Positions 52,944 through 61,924 are shown, numbered from the stretch's first letter. The stretch: 64,000 bases of DNA from a filamentous cyanobacterium ESFC-1 (GCA_000380225.1 KB904821.1:218483-282482), one strand, 5' to 3'. Translations and numbers: made by a program. The notes: a model not told the origin generated them from the sequence alone.

Positions 52944-53600
52944 ATGACTGCATTAATACCTAGATGGCTGGCTGTAGGTTGCGCCGCGTTATTAACTACT
53001 ATAGTGGGCTGTACCAACGAGCAACTCCCCGAAGAAGCCGTCGATCGTCCTTCCTCAGAAGATGCGGTAGTTGAAGCAATTGATTCCCCTGAAACGGTGG
53101 CGGTTTCACCCACATCAAACCGCGATGCTTGGCAATATCTTTACGATAATCGCGAGGCATTAAATGTTTGCGACGGGACTCTCGATCCAGAAACATCCCA
53201 GGAATCCTCGGAAACTTACGCGATCGCCCCTAACCAAACGTTAGTCGAAGTTTTATGTTTTATGGCGGCTTATCAAGGGGCTTATCAATATTATGTTTAC
53301 ACCGAAACCGACGAGGGGGTAGAAGTAACGCCGTTGGAGTTTACGACCTATCTGCCGGGAGAAGATGGGGAATATGAAGCGGAAATGAGCCGCGATTTAG
53401 GTGGTTTACCCACTTATGACCCCGATAGTCAAACTTTAACCATCTTCTCGAAGGGTCGCGGTTTGGGCGATTGTGGGTCTTGGGCCGAATATGAATTGCA
53501 AGGAGAAGCCTTTGAATTGTCAGAATATCGCCTGAAAGAAGACTGCGACGGCAATTATGTAGAGCCGGAAGAATATCCGCAAATTTATCCCTCTCCGTGA
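52944..53600 (+). CDS. DUF1176 family lipoprotein
   Basis: This 218-aa lipoprotein starts with a short n-region, then a hydrophobic segment LAVGCAALLTTIVGC whose final Cys fits a lipobox (IVGC). A flexible acidic linker (residues 25-55) follows, then the domain with VLCFMAAYQGAYQYYVY, GGLPTYDPDSQTLTIFSKGRG and the paired-cysteine DCGSWAEYELQGEAFELSEYRL...DCDG typical of DUF1176. It is probably anchored in the outer or plasma membrane facing the periplasm. Function is unknown. GGAG (52930-52933) precedes the ATG. Confidence 0.8.
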   Translation: MTALIPRWLAVGCAALLTTIVGCTNEQLPEEAVDRPSSEDAVVEAIDSPETVAVSPTSNRDAWQYLYDNREALNVCDGTLDPETSQESSETYAIAPNQTLVEVLCFMAAYQGAYQYYVYTETDEGVEVTPLEFTTYLPGEDGEYEAEMSRDLGGLPTYDPDSQTLTIFSKGRGLGDCGSWAEYELQGEAFELSEYRLKEDCDGNYVEPEEYPQIYPSP

Positions 53601-53714
53601 TTTCTCTAACAGAAGCGTTAAGGGCAGATTAAGCCGTGATTATAATTAAGTTCATACGGCGGTAAATTCTGATTAAGAGAATTGCCGCCCACGAACTTGT
53701 AAAATCAATTGGCT

Positions 53715-54500
53715 ATGCAAGATTCCCTGGTTCCGAAAATTTTTGGCGATCGCGCCAACTTCCGCCTTCCGGTTGACCCGAAGCGAGTCGCGATCGCTCT
53801 GGGTGCAATCACGGTCATTTTATTAGCTTTACATTTAGGGGTAAATCTCTACAACCACCAAGTCAACTACACCCTGCCCCAACATTTGACGCGGGTTGTG
53901 GGGGTGGATGTGGAAAACAGCATTCCCACTTGGTATTCTTCGACATTGTTGTTTGTAGGTTGCGGTTTATTCACCGCGATCGCTTTCCTGAAAAAACAAA
54001 CTCGCGATCGCTATACCCGGCATTGGCAAGGTTTAGCTGTCTTATTTCTCTTAATGTCCTTAGACGAAGCAGCAAGTCTCCATGAAACCGTCGATCGCGC
54101 CTTGAAAGTCTGGTTCAATCTTAGCGGTTTGTTGTACTACGCCTGGGTCATTCCCGGTATGATTTTCGTGGGGTGCGTGGGTTTAGCTTATTGGAAGTTT
54201 CTCAAAGCCCTACCCCCCGCGACGCGCCGCTTATTTATTCTTGCTGGCGTTGTTTATGTCGGCGGCGCGATCGGCGTAGAAATCATCGGTGGTTTCCATG
54301 CAGGCGTACATGGGCGCTATACCCTTCCTTATTTGCTCATCACCACCGTTGAAGAAGCCCTAGAGATGGTGGGAGTCATTGTGTTGGTTTATGCCCTGTT
54401 AAATTACCTGCAATACACCATCAAGAATCTGCTCTCATACCATTTCGCCTCCTGGCATTCCCAAGAGGCGAATGAAACGGTATTATCCGATTCTTATTAA
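53715..54500 (+). CDS. Conserved multi-pass membrane protein
   Basis: This 261-aa protein has about six predicted membrane helices after a short basic N terminus. Two acidic intramembrane-edge motifs recur: LFLLMSLDEAASLHET and TTVEEALEMVGVIVLVYALL. A histidine-rich loop (GGFHAGVHGR) lies between the last helices. I do not recognise the family. The acid/His pattern could suggest a metal- or quinone-associated membrane enzyme, which is speculation. A TTG six bases upstream is ignored in favour of the ATG. The gene ends with a 4-bp stop overlap with the convergent gene. Confidence 0.7.
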   Translation: MQDSLVPKIFGDRANFRLPVDPKRVAIALGAITVILLALHLGVNLYNHQVNYTLPQHLTRVVGVDVENSIPTWYSSTLLFVGCGLFTAIAFLKKQTRDRYTRHWQGLAVLFLLMSLDEAASLHETVDRALKVWFNLSGLLYYAWVIPGMIFVGCVGLAYWKFLKALPPATRRLFILAGVVYVGGAIGVEIIGGFHAGVHGRYTLPYLLITTVEEALEMVGVIVLVYALLNYLQYTIKNLLSYHFASWHSQEANETVLSDSY

Positions 54501-55012
54501 CGGACTTGGGTTAAACGCAAAATATAGGGATAATATTTATCCTTCTGATAAGACCCGATCCAGATTTCATAAGTCCCTTCGAGCCATTCTCCGGCGATAC
54601 CAGGATTTTTGCCACTAATATCATCATTGCACCAAGCGCCACCCGGCCCCCTCACGATCAGGGTAGTATCTTCTGAACTTTGCACTTCAACGCTGAGAAA
54701 GTCAAAATCATTCGTCAGGGTCATCACATGATCCGGTGAAGTATCTACAAAACCCACACAAGGCCCTGTAGTGGTCTGTTCCCGTCGGGACACAGAAGGG
54801 GCGGCAGTCGTGCCACCGCTAATCCCCCGCAACACCATCGGGTCTGGATTAAATCGGGGACTCACCCGGACGCTTTCAAAGATGGGCGGTGAGGTCACTT
54901 GGGCGATCGCGGGATTGATCAAACCCAGACTCGCCGTAGTCGCGATCGCGGCTTGGGCGATACAGTCGCGAAAGCGCAGTTTTGAGATGAAGTGAGAAAA
55001 AAAGCGTTTCAT
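54497..55012 (-). CDS. Secreted protein with PPC-like domain
   Basis: This 171-aa protein starts at the ATG at 55012. It carries a signal peptide (KRFFSHF...AAIATTASLGLINPAIA, likely cleavage after AIA near residue 38), then an unstructured stretch, and a beta-sandwich resembling the pre-peptidase C-terminal domain (VDTSPDHVMTL, TTLIVRGPGGAWCNDDISG, EWLEGTYEIWIGSY). Two Cys may form a disulfide. Function is unknown, presumably periplasmic. It is convergent with the membrane protein gene. Confidence 0.75.
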   Translation of the reverse strand: MKRFFSHFISKLRFRDCIAQAAIATTASLGLINPAIAQVTSPPIFESVRVSPRFNPDPMVLRGISGGTTAAPSVSRREQTTTGPCVGFVDTSPDHVMTLTNDFDFLSVEVQSSEDTTLIVRGPGGAWCNDDISGKNPGIAGEWLEGTYEIWIGSYQKDKYYPYILRLTQVR

Positions 55013-55498
55013 ACGCAAAAATTAATTTCGACGGCTAGACGCGATCGTTAAAATTGTAAGACAGTTATAGCAGACGATTGGGATTTGGGTTTTGTTTCTT
55101 CATTGGGCAGTGGGGATTGGGCAGTAGGCAGTGGGAAGAAATTAATAATGTACAATGTACAATTTACAACGATTAATTTGGGTAACAACCAATAACCAAC
55201 AAGCGCCGAAACCCCCTTCGGGTTCGGCAGTTCCAACGAGCGCGGGAAACCCGCCCAACGGACTGCACTCACCGCGTCGCCGAAAGCGTCGAGACCCCGC
55301 GCCGCCGTAAGGCGCACCTGGTAGCTCGGCAAGACACCAATAACCAACAACCAATAACCAATAACCAATAACCAATAACCAATAACCAACAACCAACAAC
55401 CAACAACCAACAACCAATAACCAACAACCAATAACCAATAACCAACAACCAATAACCAATAACCAATAACCAACAACCAATAACAAAAAACCTTCTTC
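55013..55498. repeat. Repeat tract with 21-unit CCAAYAA array
   Basis: 55145-55175 holds an AT-rich TAATGTACAATGTACAATTT tract. 55200-55335 is a reverse, diverged copy of the 26-bp array family (GCGTCGCCGAAAGCGTCGAG, GTAGCTCGGCAAGACACC). 55337-55483 is an unbroken array of 21 heptamers CCAA(T/C)AA, 13 with T and 8 with C at position 5. Open minus-strand frames here encode only repeated LLVIGYW text and are not genes. The ABC transporter stop follows 16 bp later. Confidence 0.9.
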
Positions 55499-57232
55499 TT
55501 AGTTGCCCCCCAAAAACTGTTGAGCGTAAAACTGAGCATAACGCCCATTTTGAGCCAATAACTGGTCGTGGGTTCCCGATTCAATCATTTCGCCGCTTTC
55601 AATCACGAATAAACGACTGGCCCGGCGAACCGTGGCCAGGCGATGGGCGATAATAAACACGGTGCGGTCTTGCATAATGCGGTCTAGGGCTTCTTGAACC
55701 AAGGCTTCGGACTCAGAATCTAACGCCGAAGTTGCTTCATCGAGGATGAGAATACGCGGATCGAGAAAGACAGCCCGTGCGATCGCGAGACGCTGACGCT
55801 GACCCCCTGATAAGTTGACACCTCGCTCCCCTACATAGGTATAGTACCCCTGAGAAAACTGGGAAATAAACTGATGAGCATTGGCAATCCGGGCGGCAAC
55901 TTCCACGGCTTTGAGGTCAAAATCGCGCTGACCAAAAGCAATATTTTGGGCAATTGTCCCCGAAAATAAAATCGTTTCTTGGGGGACAATCCCAATTTGG
56001 CGGCGCAAACTGCCCAGAGTACAATCGCGAATCTTGACCCCATCAATCAAAATCTCGCCACCATCCGGGTCATAAAAACGGGGGAGGAGGTTCATCATCG
56101 TGCTTTTTCCCGCCCCAGAAGACCCCACCAAGGCGATTGTTTCCCCCGGTTGTACCAAAAAGCTCAAATTCTTGAGAACGGGCTTTTGTGGCTCATAAGC
56201 AAAGGTAACGTGGCAATATTCGACTTTTCCGGTGACGGTATCGAGGGGTTGGGCGTTGGCGCGATCGCTCACCTGGGGACGCAAACTCAGAATTTCAAAA
56301 ACGCGATCGACAGAAGCCTCACTACTTTTGATTTCGTTGTAGTTATGGGTGGTAATATTCACCGGATCGATCAGCATAGCCCCGGCTACCCCATAACTAA
56401 ATAATTCTGCCCCGGTGAGATTGCCTTGGCTGATTTGCCATCCCCCCAACAGAAAAATTAGCAAAACACAAACTGCTTCGAGAAAGCCAATAATCGGATG
56501 CTGAATGGCTTTGAGCCTTTCGGCGGCGTACTTGGCCCGACGATTGCTTTCGGCTTCTTGGCTAAATTGTTCGAGGGTGTAGTCTTCGGCAGCAAAAGCT
56601 TTAATTAAACGAATACCGCTAAACACTTCGACTAATAAGGAAGACAAGTCCGAAATGCGGTTTTGGCTGCGGTGAGAAAAGGAGCGTATTTTTTCCCCAA
56701 ACCAACCGATTAAAATTCCCATCACCGGGGCCGCGATTAACAAAGCGAGGGTGAGTTGCCAGTTAAGATAAATGGCGTATCCCAAAACGGCGATCAGTTG
56801 CAGGATACAGGGTATAAATTGCTGAAAAATTTTGTGAATGACTTCCCCGACGCGATCGACATCTTCGGTCAGACGATAGGATAAGTCTCCGGTTTTGTGG
56901 GTTTCAAAGTAATCGAGGCTTTGTTTTTGCAGATGGCTGTAGAGGGTTTTGCGGAGGTCGAGGGCGATAATCAGGGCGGCTTTGGCCATGAGGGTGTCTT
57001 GACCAAATTGCGCGAGTTTCTGCACGAAAAATACCGAGAGGGCGATCGCGCAAATCCGCAAAATTGCGTCGAGATCGCCATCTCCCACAGACTGAGCAAT
57101 CCCCTTAGACAGCCAAGCTAAAATCGGCCAGCAAGCGGTAAATACCAAGGTACAAGCCAAGGCTAAACCAATTGTCGCGCCTTGGGGGAGTAAATAGGGT
57201 AAAAGTTGAGTGTAGCTAGAACGAGTTTTCAT
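55499..57232 (-). CDS. ABC exporter (fused permease-ATPase)
   Basis: This 577-aa half-transporter starts at the ATG at 57232. Residues 1-310 form the six-helix ABC_membrane domain (LLPYLLPQGATIGLALAC..., YFETHKTGDLSYRLTEDVDR). The nucleotide-binding domain has Walker A VGSSGAGKSTMM, Q-loop VPQET, signature LSGGQRQRLAIARA, Walker B RILILDEATSALD and switch IIAHRLATV. It probably functions as a homodimer exporting a lipid, peptide or drug-like molecule (MsbA-like). The upstream in-frame extension to 57349 is not family-like and is rejected. Confidence 0.92.
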   Translation of the reverse strand: MKTRSSYTQLLPYLLPQGATIGLALACTLVFTACWPILAWLSKGIAQSVGDGDLDAILRICAIALSVFFVQKLAQFGQDTLMAKAALIIALDLRKTLYSHLQKQSLDYFETHKTGDLSYRLTEDVDRVGEVIHKIFQQFIPCILQLIAVLGYAIYLNWQLTLALLIAAPVMGILIGWFGEKIRSFSHRSQNRISDLSSLLVEVFSGIRLIKAFAAEDYTLEQFSQEAESNRRAKYAAERLKAIQHPIIGFLEAVCVLLIFLLGGWQISQGNLTGAELFSYGVAGAMLIDPVNITTHNYNEIKSSEASVDRVFEILSLRPQVSDRANAQPLDTVTGKVEYCHVTFAYEPQKPVLKNLSFLVQPGETIALVGSSGAGKSTMMNLLPRFYDPDGGEILIDGVKIRDCTLGSLRRQIGIVPQETILFSGTIAQNIAFGQRDFDLKAVEVAARIANAHQFISQFSQGYYTYVGERGVNLSGGQRQRLAIARAVFLDPRILILDEATSALDSESEALVQEALDRIMQDRTVFIIAHRLATVRRASRLFVIESGEMIESGTHDQLLAQNGRYAQFYAQQFLGGN

Positions 57233-57642
57233 CAGCACGATCGCGGGAACGTTTTTTCCATGAGTTGCTGTTTTGTTGTGGGTTTTGCCCAAGAATATAG
57301 CAGCAAGCAAAACAGTTAGGACGTTTTGACTCGCAAGGATCGCCCTCACCCCAACCCCTCTCCCGTGGGAGAGGGGCTTATTTTCTAAGAATGGATGATG
57401 TTGTCCTGACCGATTTGGCGGTTGCTATATCTCTTAACTGGGTTTGGAGACTGGTTCTTTAAAAAAAGGTTCAGAGCTACATTCTACAGGTAGGTTAGTG
57501 CGGATTAAGCTCCAAGCATCGTTGAGTTGTTCAACCCAGCAGTAATCAATTACCCTCACTCCAAACCCCTCTCCCACCCGGAGAGGGGCTGTTGGTTGTT
57601 ATTGGGAATTACTCAATCCAAATTATCGGCAAAATTTTCCCC
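57233..57642. repeat. Gap with two CCCCTCTCCC hairpin repeats
   Basis: CCCCTCTCCC (57355-57364) pairs with GGGAGAGGGG (57367-57376) within CCCTCACCCCAACCCCTCTC text. A second, slightly different copy lies at 57552-57590 (CCCCTCTCC/GGAGAGGGG). Both belong to a common bacterial intergenic repeat class. Otherwise the gap shows no gene. Confidence 0.7.
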
Positions 57643-58110
57643 TTAGCTGTGACTCGGATTGCAGCGAATTTCGATTAAAAAGCCGTCGGGGTCATAAAAG
57701 TAAATGCCGCGGCCTGTGGGACGACTGACGGGGCCATGGTCGAGGGTGACGTTGTTTTGCTGCAAGACAGCCACAGCCGTATCGAATAAAGTCGGGTCAA
57801 TGTCAAAAGCGAGGTGATTTGCCCTCGTAAATTGCTGTTTGGGGTCGGGATGGGGGGGTTCGAGATTGGGTTCAAAGAATAAATCGAGAACGGTTCCGTC
57901 TGGGGTGACGAAGTTCGCGACTTGACCGGACGCGACTAAATCTTTGAGGGTACTGGGGACTTCGGGCCCGGTGAGTTCGTGCAGTCCTAAGATATGCCCG
58001 TAAAAATGCCGAGATGCGTCTAAATTACGGACATTTAGGGCGATGTGGTGAATACTTTTGAGGTTTCCTTCTTGGAGAACGGTTTGGGGCAAGCTAGTAT
58101 CGGTTTTCAT
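57643..58110 (-). CDS. VOC family (glyoxalase-like) protein
   Basis: This 155-aa vicinal-oxygen-chelate protein has two beta-alpha-beta-beta-beta modules: IHHIALNVRNLDASRHFYGHILGLHEL, then ANHLAFDIDPTLFDTAVAVL and GRGIYFYDPDGFLIEIRCNP. The metal ligands would be the His of the first strand, the His near NHLAF and the Glu of IEIR. It could be a glyoxalase, a fosfomycin-resistance-type transferase or a small dioxygenase; sequence alone does not decide. It stands alone, with long gaps on either side. Confidence 0.88.
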   Translation of the reverse strand: MKTDTSLPQTVLQEGNLKSIHHIALNVRNLDASRHFYGHILGLHELTGPEVPSTLKDLVASGQVANFVTPDGTVLDLFFEPNLEPPHPDPKQQFTRANHLAFDIDPTLFDTAVAVLQQNNVTLDHGPVSRPTGRGIYFYDPDGFLIEIRCNPSHS

Positions 58111-58361
58111 GGTTTTTTGGGGTTGGCTTTTTTGAGGGCGATCGCGTCGGTTTATATGAAGAAATGTAAATAAAAATTAATTTTTGACACTCAATCGCGA
58201 TCGCCTGTATCAGAATTTTTTAAACTTTAAGCAAAAGTTACTACATATTTTAAGGTTTTAGAACCGATTGCAGAAATTCTGTAGAAACTCTAATGTCCGC
58301 GATCGCCACAATCCAGGTTTGATTTTGAAACCGACTCGGAAAATCATCAAAGGTAGTCTCC

Positions 58362-58679
58362 ATGCCGAAAGCCACCGTTAACCTCACTGCTTCAACAGTC
58401 ATCGAAGAAATTGATAATTTCTTGTCTACTTATCCAGATAATCACCCTTACCATAACGCGGTCAAAAACCCCGAATTTTACCGCCAATTAATTGCTTTTG
58501 TGCTGAACAAAATTCCAAGCAAATTTGCGATTTTAGAAGATGACCGAGGACGACCGATTTACCCCGATTTCCAATGTGCTTCCCTGGAAAAACGTTTAAA
58601 AATTGAGGAAACCATTGAACAAGGGTTTCAAGCAATGCTCGCAAACATACCTGTTGTTGCCCAAACTAATCGCAATTAA
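58362..58679 (+). CDS. Small conserved protein, ComFB-like
   Basis: This 105-aa helical soluble protein begins PKATVNLTASTVIEEIDNFL. The central FYRQLIAFVLNKIPSKFAIL resembles the (Y/F)ALN(R/K)(L/I)P segment of ComFB-type late competence proteins, which bind cyclic di-nucleotides. The match is distant and the N-terminal signature is missing, so function is not claimed. GTAGTCTCC precedes the start without a clear ribosome binding site. It is convergent with the GPH symporter gene (82 bp). Confidence 0.6.
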   Translation: MPKATVNLTASTVIEEIDNFLSTYPDNHPYHNAVKNPEFYRQLIAFVLNKIPSKFAILEDDRGRPIYPDFQCASLEKRLKIEETIEQGFQAMLANIPVVAQTNRN

Positions 58680-58760
58680 TTTTGACTCAATATGAGATTG
58701 ATTGGGATATTCGCCTGGATTGAATCAAAGCGGCGATGATTCTATCCAGGGATTTTAAGA

Positions 58761-60395
58761 TTATTCCTCAGTTGTTTCGGATTGCCGACGGGCTTGTAAC
58801 TTCAGGCGAATTTCGCTGTGAATCGTTTCCGTAATTGGGTAAAAATAAGCTAAAACCAAGCCTAAAATCAAGACAAAAGTAGGTAAAGGCCCGATCGCGG
58901 CACGAATGGCAAATAAAGCACTATCGGGTTGAACGGGAATATCCCCTCCTGGGGGACGTTCGACAAATCCCGAAAATTCTAAGGCGATTCCGACAATCCA
59001 AAGGGCTAAAGCGAGGCCGACTTTTTGGAGTAGTACCATAAAGCCGTAAAAGATTCCTTCGCGGCGTTGTCCGGTGTTGAGTTCGTCGAGTTCTACGACA
59101 TCGGGAACCATCGACCAAGGAATGAGATAAGCCACAGAAACGCCACAACCGGCTAAAACTGCCAGAAGATACAGTAAAGCAATTTGACCCGATTGCAGGA
59201 AAAATAAGCCCCCCTGGGCCACAATCCAGATACAAGTACCGAGAAAATAAACGGCTTTTTTGCCAATGCGATCGCTCACTTGTCGCCACACAAATAGCAT
59301 AACTAAAGCTGTTCCTTGTACCGCGATCGCGACGAGGGGAAAATCGTTTTCAGACAACCCCATACAACTCACGACAAAATAAATCAAAATCGAAGCCGTC
59401 AGTTGTACCGCTAACCACGAACACAAATACAAACCAATCACAAACAAAAATGGCTTGTTGGTAAAAGCAATGCGGAGTTGCTCGAAAAAGGGGATATCGG
59501 GCGTAGTTTCATCGTTCTGAGTCGGGGACGGTCGGCGCTGTAAATGGGACTCAGAAACGGCAAAAAGGAGGGTACTGCCAAACGCTAGAAGTTGTATACC
59601 CACCAAAACTGAGACAATCGCCGCTATGGTCGGGGTGGCGAAGATCAACACAATAACACCGTAACCGATCGCGATCGCGCTCAATCCTAATAAAATCCAT
59701 CCCCCCAAGCGCTTTTGGGGCAAGGCCAGCAAGGGGTCTTTACCTCGTTCTTTGATACGAAAGGCGCACCAAAAAATGGCAATAACCGACAAAATACTGC
59801 AAATTGAGCCTAAAACAAAGTATTGTTGTTGTTGATCGTTGGGATAAAAAGCAAAGACCACTTGCGCTAAGATCAGCGACAAAATACTGCCACCAATCGA
59901 AAAAGCCATGCGAAAGCTATTTAAAGCGGTGCGTTCGTTGTAATCTTGGGTTAATTCGGGGGTGAGGGCGGTGTAGGGTAAATTTACCGCCGTATAAGCC
60001 AAATTAAATAAAATTGCGACGACGGTGTAATACCAAAACAAAGCCAGATCATTTGTGGCTTGATTCTCGCTAAAAGTGGGAACAAGCCACTGGACAAAAA
60101 AGGTAAGACCAAAGGGAATCGCCCCCCACACCATCCAAGGAATACGGCGACCCCAACGGGTACGAGTGCGATCGCTTAAAATGCCTGTAACCGGATCGTT
60201 GACCGCATCGCCAATCTTACCAATTGCTAAAATACTACCTGCCAAACCCGCAGGTAAGCCGGCCACATTTGTAAAAAAATACAGCAGAAAAAAGACTAAA
60301 ACATTAGCCGTAATCGCCGGGCCGAAATCTCCCGCCCCATACGCTAACTTAGTAGATAAATGTAATTTTTCGGCTTGGGGTGTTGTTTCAGTCAT
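58761..60395 (-). CDS. GPH-family sugar:cation symporter (MFS)
   Basis: This 544-aa transporter is of the glycoside-pentoside-hexuronide:cation symporter family (MelB-like). Twelve helices are visible. Signatures: KLAYGAGDFGPAITANVLVFFLLYFF, IGDAVNDPVTGILSDRTRTRWGRRIPWM (the MelB cation-site loop with Asp), and NLPYTALTPELTQDYNERTALNSFRM. The extended C-terminal part (WSMVPDVVELDELNTGQRREG) also fits. Substrate unknown; sugars or related osmolytes are likely. The start codon ATGACTGAA is itself the last unit of a GATGACTGATGACTGA repeat, so the native 5' end may be altered. Confidence 0.9.
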   Translation of the reverse strand: MTETTPQAEKLHLSTKLAYGAGDFGPAITANVLVFFLLYFFTNVAGLPAGLAGSILAIGKIGDAVNDPVTGILSDRTRTRWGRRIPWMVWGAIPFGLTFFVQWLVPTFSENQATNDLALFWYYTVVAILFNLAYTAVNLPYTALTPELTQDYNERTALNSFRMAFSIGGSILSLILAQVVFAFYPNDQQQQYFVLGSICSILSVIAIFWCAFRIKERGKDPLLALPQKRLGGWILLGLSAIAIGYGVIVLIFATPTIAAIVSVLVGIQLLAFGSTLLFAVSESHLQRRPSPTQNDETTPDIPFFEQLRIAFTNKPFLFVIGLYLCSWLAVQLTASILIYFVVSCMGLSENDFPLVAIAVQGTALVMLFVWRQVSDRIGKKAVYFLGTCIWIVAQGGLFFLQSGQIALLYLLAVLAGCGVSVAYLIPWSMVPDVVELDELNTGQRREGIFYGFMVLLQKVGLALALWIVGIALEFSGFVERPPGGDIPVQPDSALFAIRAAIGPLPTFVLILGLVLAYFYPITETIHSEIRLKLQARRQSETTEE

Positions 60396-60865
60396 CAGTC
60401 ATCAGTTATCAGCGATTAAGGGACTCCTCGGCAATCGGCTCCTCGGCAGTCGGGGGGGAGTGGGGATTTTGCCCCAGAAAGTGAGTCAGAAACTTCTTGC
60501 TATAGGGCAGACTCTAGAAAAGGCTCAACACTATAATATACTAGGGTTTCAGCGTCAAAAAGTAAAATTAACGTTTCAAAGAGAGTTATCAGCGATCAGC
60601 ACGAGCGCAGGAACGTTCTTCCAAGAGTTTATGGGGTTGTGGGCGATTGGTTTTGACTCAATTACGCCAGCACTTTTGCCTCAACCGAGTTAGTTTCTGA
60701 ACTTTTAGCGATAGGGCGGACTCTCAAAGAAAAATTAAGCCCTAAAATTAATAAAAATTGAAAATAAGGGCGATCGCGGCTTCAGTCGATACAAAAAGAT
60801 TGAAGAAAATACGCGATACTGTAGCCAGTTGTACCATCGTCTGAAGCCATTTTTCCAAACTTGTT
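60396..60865. repeat. Repeat tract with element copy 3
   Basis: 60396-60430 is CATCAGTCATCAGTTATCAG-type text. CTCCTCGGCAATCGGCTCCTCGGCAGTC follows (in pieces of the GAGGAGCC family). 60445-60590 is a minus-orientation copy of the four-copy element (GTTTCAGCGTCAAAAAGTAA near its end). A partial extra piece is at 60690-60730 (TTAGTTTCTGAAC...GATAGGGCGGACTCTC). No gene is visible before the phosphoribosyltransferase at 60866. Confidence 0.75.
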
Positions 60866-61390
60866 ATGCCAGACTTGATTGTGTCCTGGTCGGACTACCA
60901 CGAAAAAATAGAACGTTTGGCCGCCCAAATCTATGAATCCGATTGGGAATTTAACCAAATTGTTTGCATCGCTAAAGGCGGATTGCGGGTCGGGGATTTA
61001 TTGTGTCGCTTGTTCGACCAGCCCTTGGCCATTGTATCGGCATCTTCCTACAGCGGCCCCCAAAATCGCCAACGGGGTGAAATTCAGTTTTCTCGACATT
61101 TAGCTATGACGACTGAATCTTTGGGCGATCGCGTCTTATTAGTAGACGATCTCGTTGATTCTGGCAAGAGTTTACAAGCCACCATCGAATGGTTACAAGA
61201 GCGTTATCGCGACGAAATTAGCGAGCTACGCACCGCTACCCTGTGGTACAAAAGCTGCTCGGTTGTCGCCCCAGATTATCATGTCGATTATCTCGCTGAC
61301 GATCCTTGGATTCGCCAACCCTTTGAATATTACGAGCAAACTAGCCCCGACGCTCTCGCAGCCAAATATCGTTCGGTGGTTTGTCCTTAG
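60866..61390 (+). CDS. Phosphoribosyltransferase family protein
   Basis: This 174-aa type I PRTase fold opens with ISWSDYHEKIERLAAQIY-like text. IVCIAKGGLRVGDLLCR is the second conserved block, and VLLVDDLVDSGKSLQAT is the PRPP-binding loop. The C terminus YHVDYLADDPWIRQPFEYYE resembles xanthine/guanine PRTases. It likely salvages a purine base, but the base cannot be told. It stands alone between two repeat tracts. Confidence 0.88.
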   Translation: MPDLIVSWSDYHEKIERLAAQIYESDWEFNQIVCIAKGGLRVGDLLCRLFDQPLAIVSASSYSGPQNRQRGEIQFSRHLAMTTESLGDRVLLVDDLVDSGKSLQATIEWLQERYRDEISELRTATLWYKSCSVVAPDYHVDYLADDPWIRQPFEYYEQTSPDALAAKYRSVVCP

Positions 61391-61924
61391 CAACTGAAGG
61401 GCTCCTCGGCAGCCTTTTCAGTAATCGCCTCAACAGCCTCTAAGGGGCAATCGGCAATCGGCTCCTCGGCAGTCGGGGGGGAGGTGGGATGAATGCCCCT
61501 CCAAAGAAGATCAGAAACTTCTGGCTGTAGGGTGGACTCTATAAAAAGGCTAAAAGCTAGACTAGATGGACATTACAGGCTCAAAAAGCAAGATTAACGT
61601 TTCGCGCGAGTGTTATCAGCGATTAAGGGGCAGTGGGCGTGTAGGGGCGGGGTTTCCCCGTCCAGAGTAGGGAAGAAATTACCAGTTACCAATTACCAAT
61701 TAAGGGATTCTGCCAATAACCAATAACCAATAACCAATAACCAATAACCAATAACCAATAACCAATAACCAATAACCAATAACAAAATCATCCGGATTCT
61801 AGATGGTAGCCTCCGCTAAAAAGGACAAGCTAACTTGAAGCGGATTCACAGTAACCTGTGTTAGAGTGAGCATAATCGATTGAACGTAAATTGCACTTCC
61901 CCATCGGCGCAACAATAAAGGCTT
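61391..61924. repeat. Repeat tract with element copy 4 and CCAATAA array
   Basis: GCTCCTCGGCAGCC and CAATCGGCAATCGGCTCCTC modules begin it. 61467-61617 is the fourth copy of the element, minus orientation. GTAGGGGCGGGGTTTCCCCG is at 61634-61653. 61713-61782 is ten perfect CCAATAA heptamers. From 61790 to 61924 is the probable promoter region of the protease gene, without a clear signal. Confidence 0.85.

Noticed and set aside
55048-55584. Minus-strand frame of 178 codons rich in LLVIGYW
   Set aside because: It is a translation of the CCAAYAA heptamer array with alternative frames equally open; no start signal, and it runs into the ABC transporter gene.
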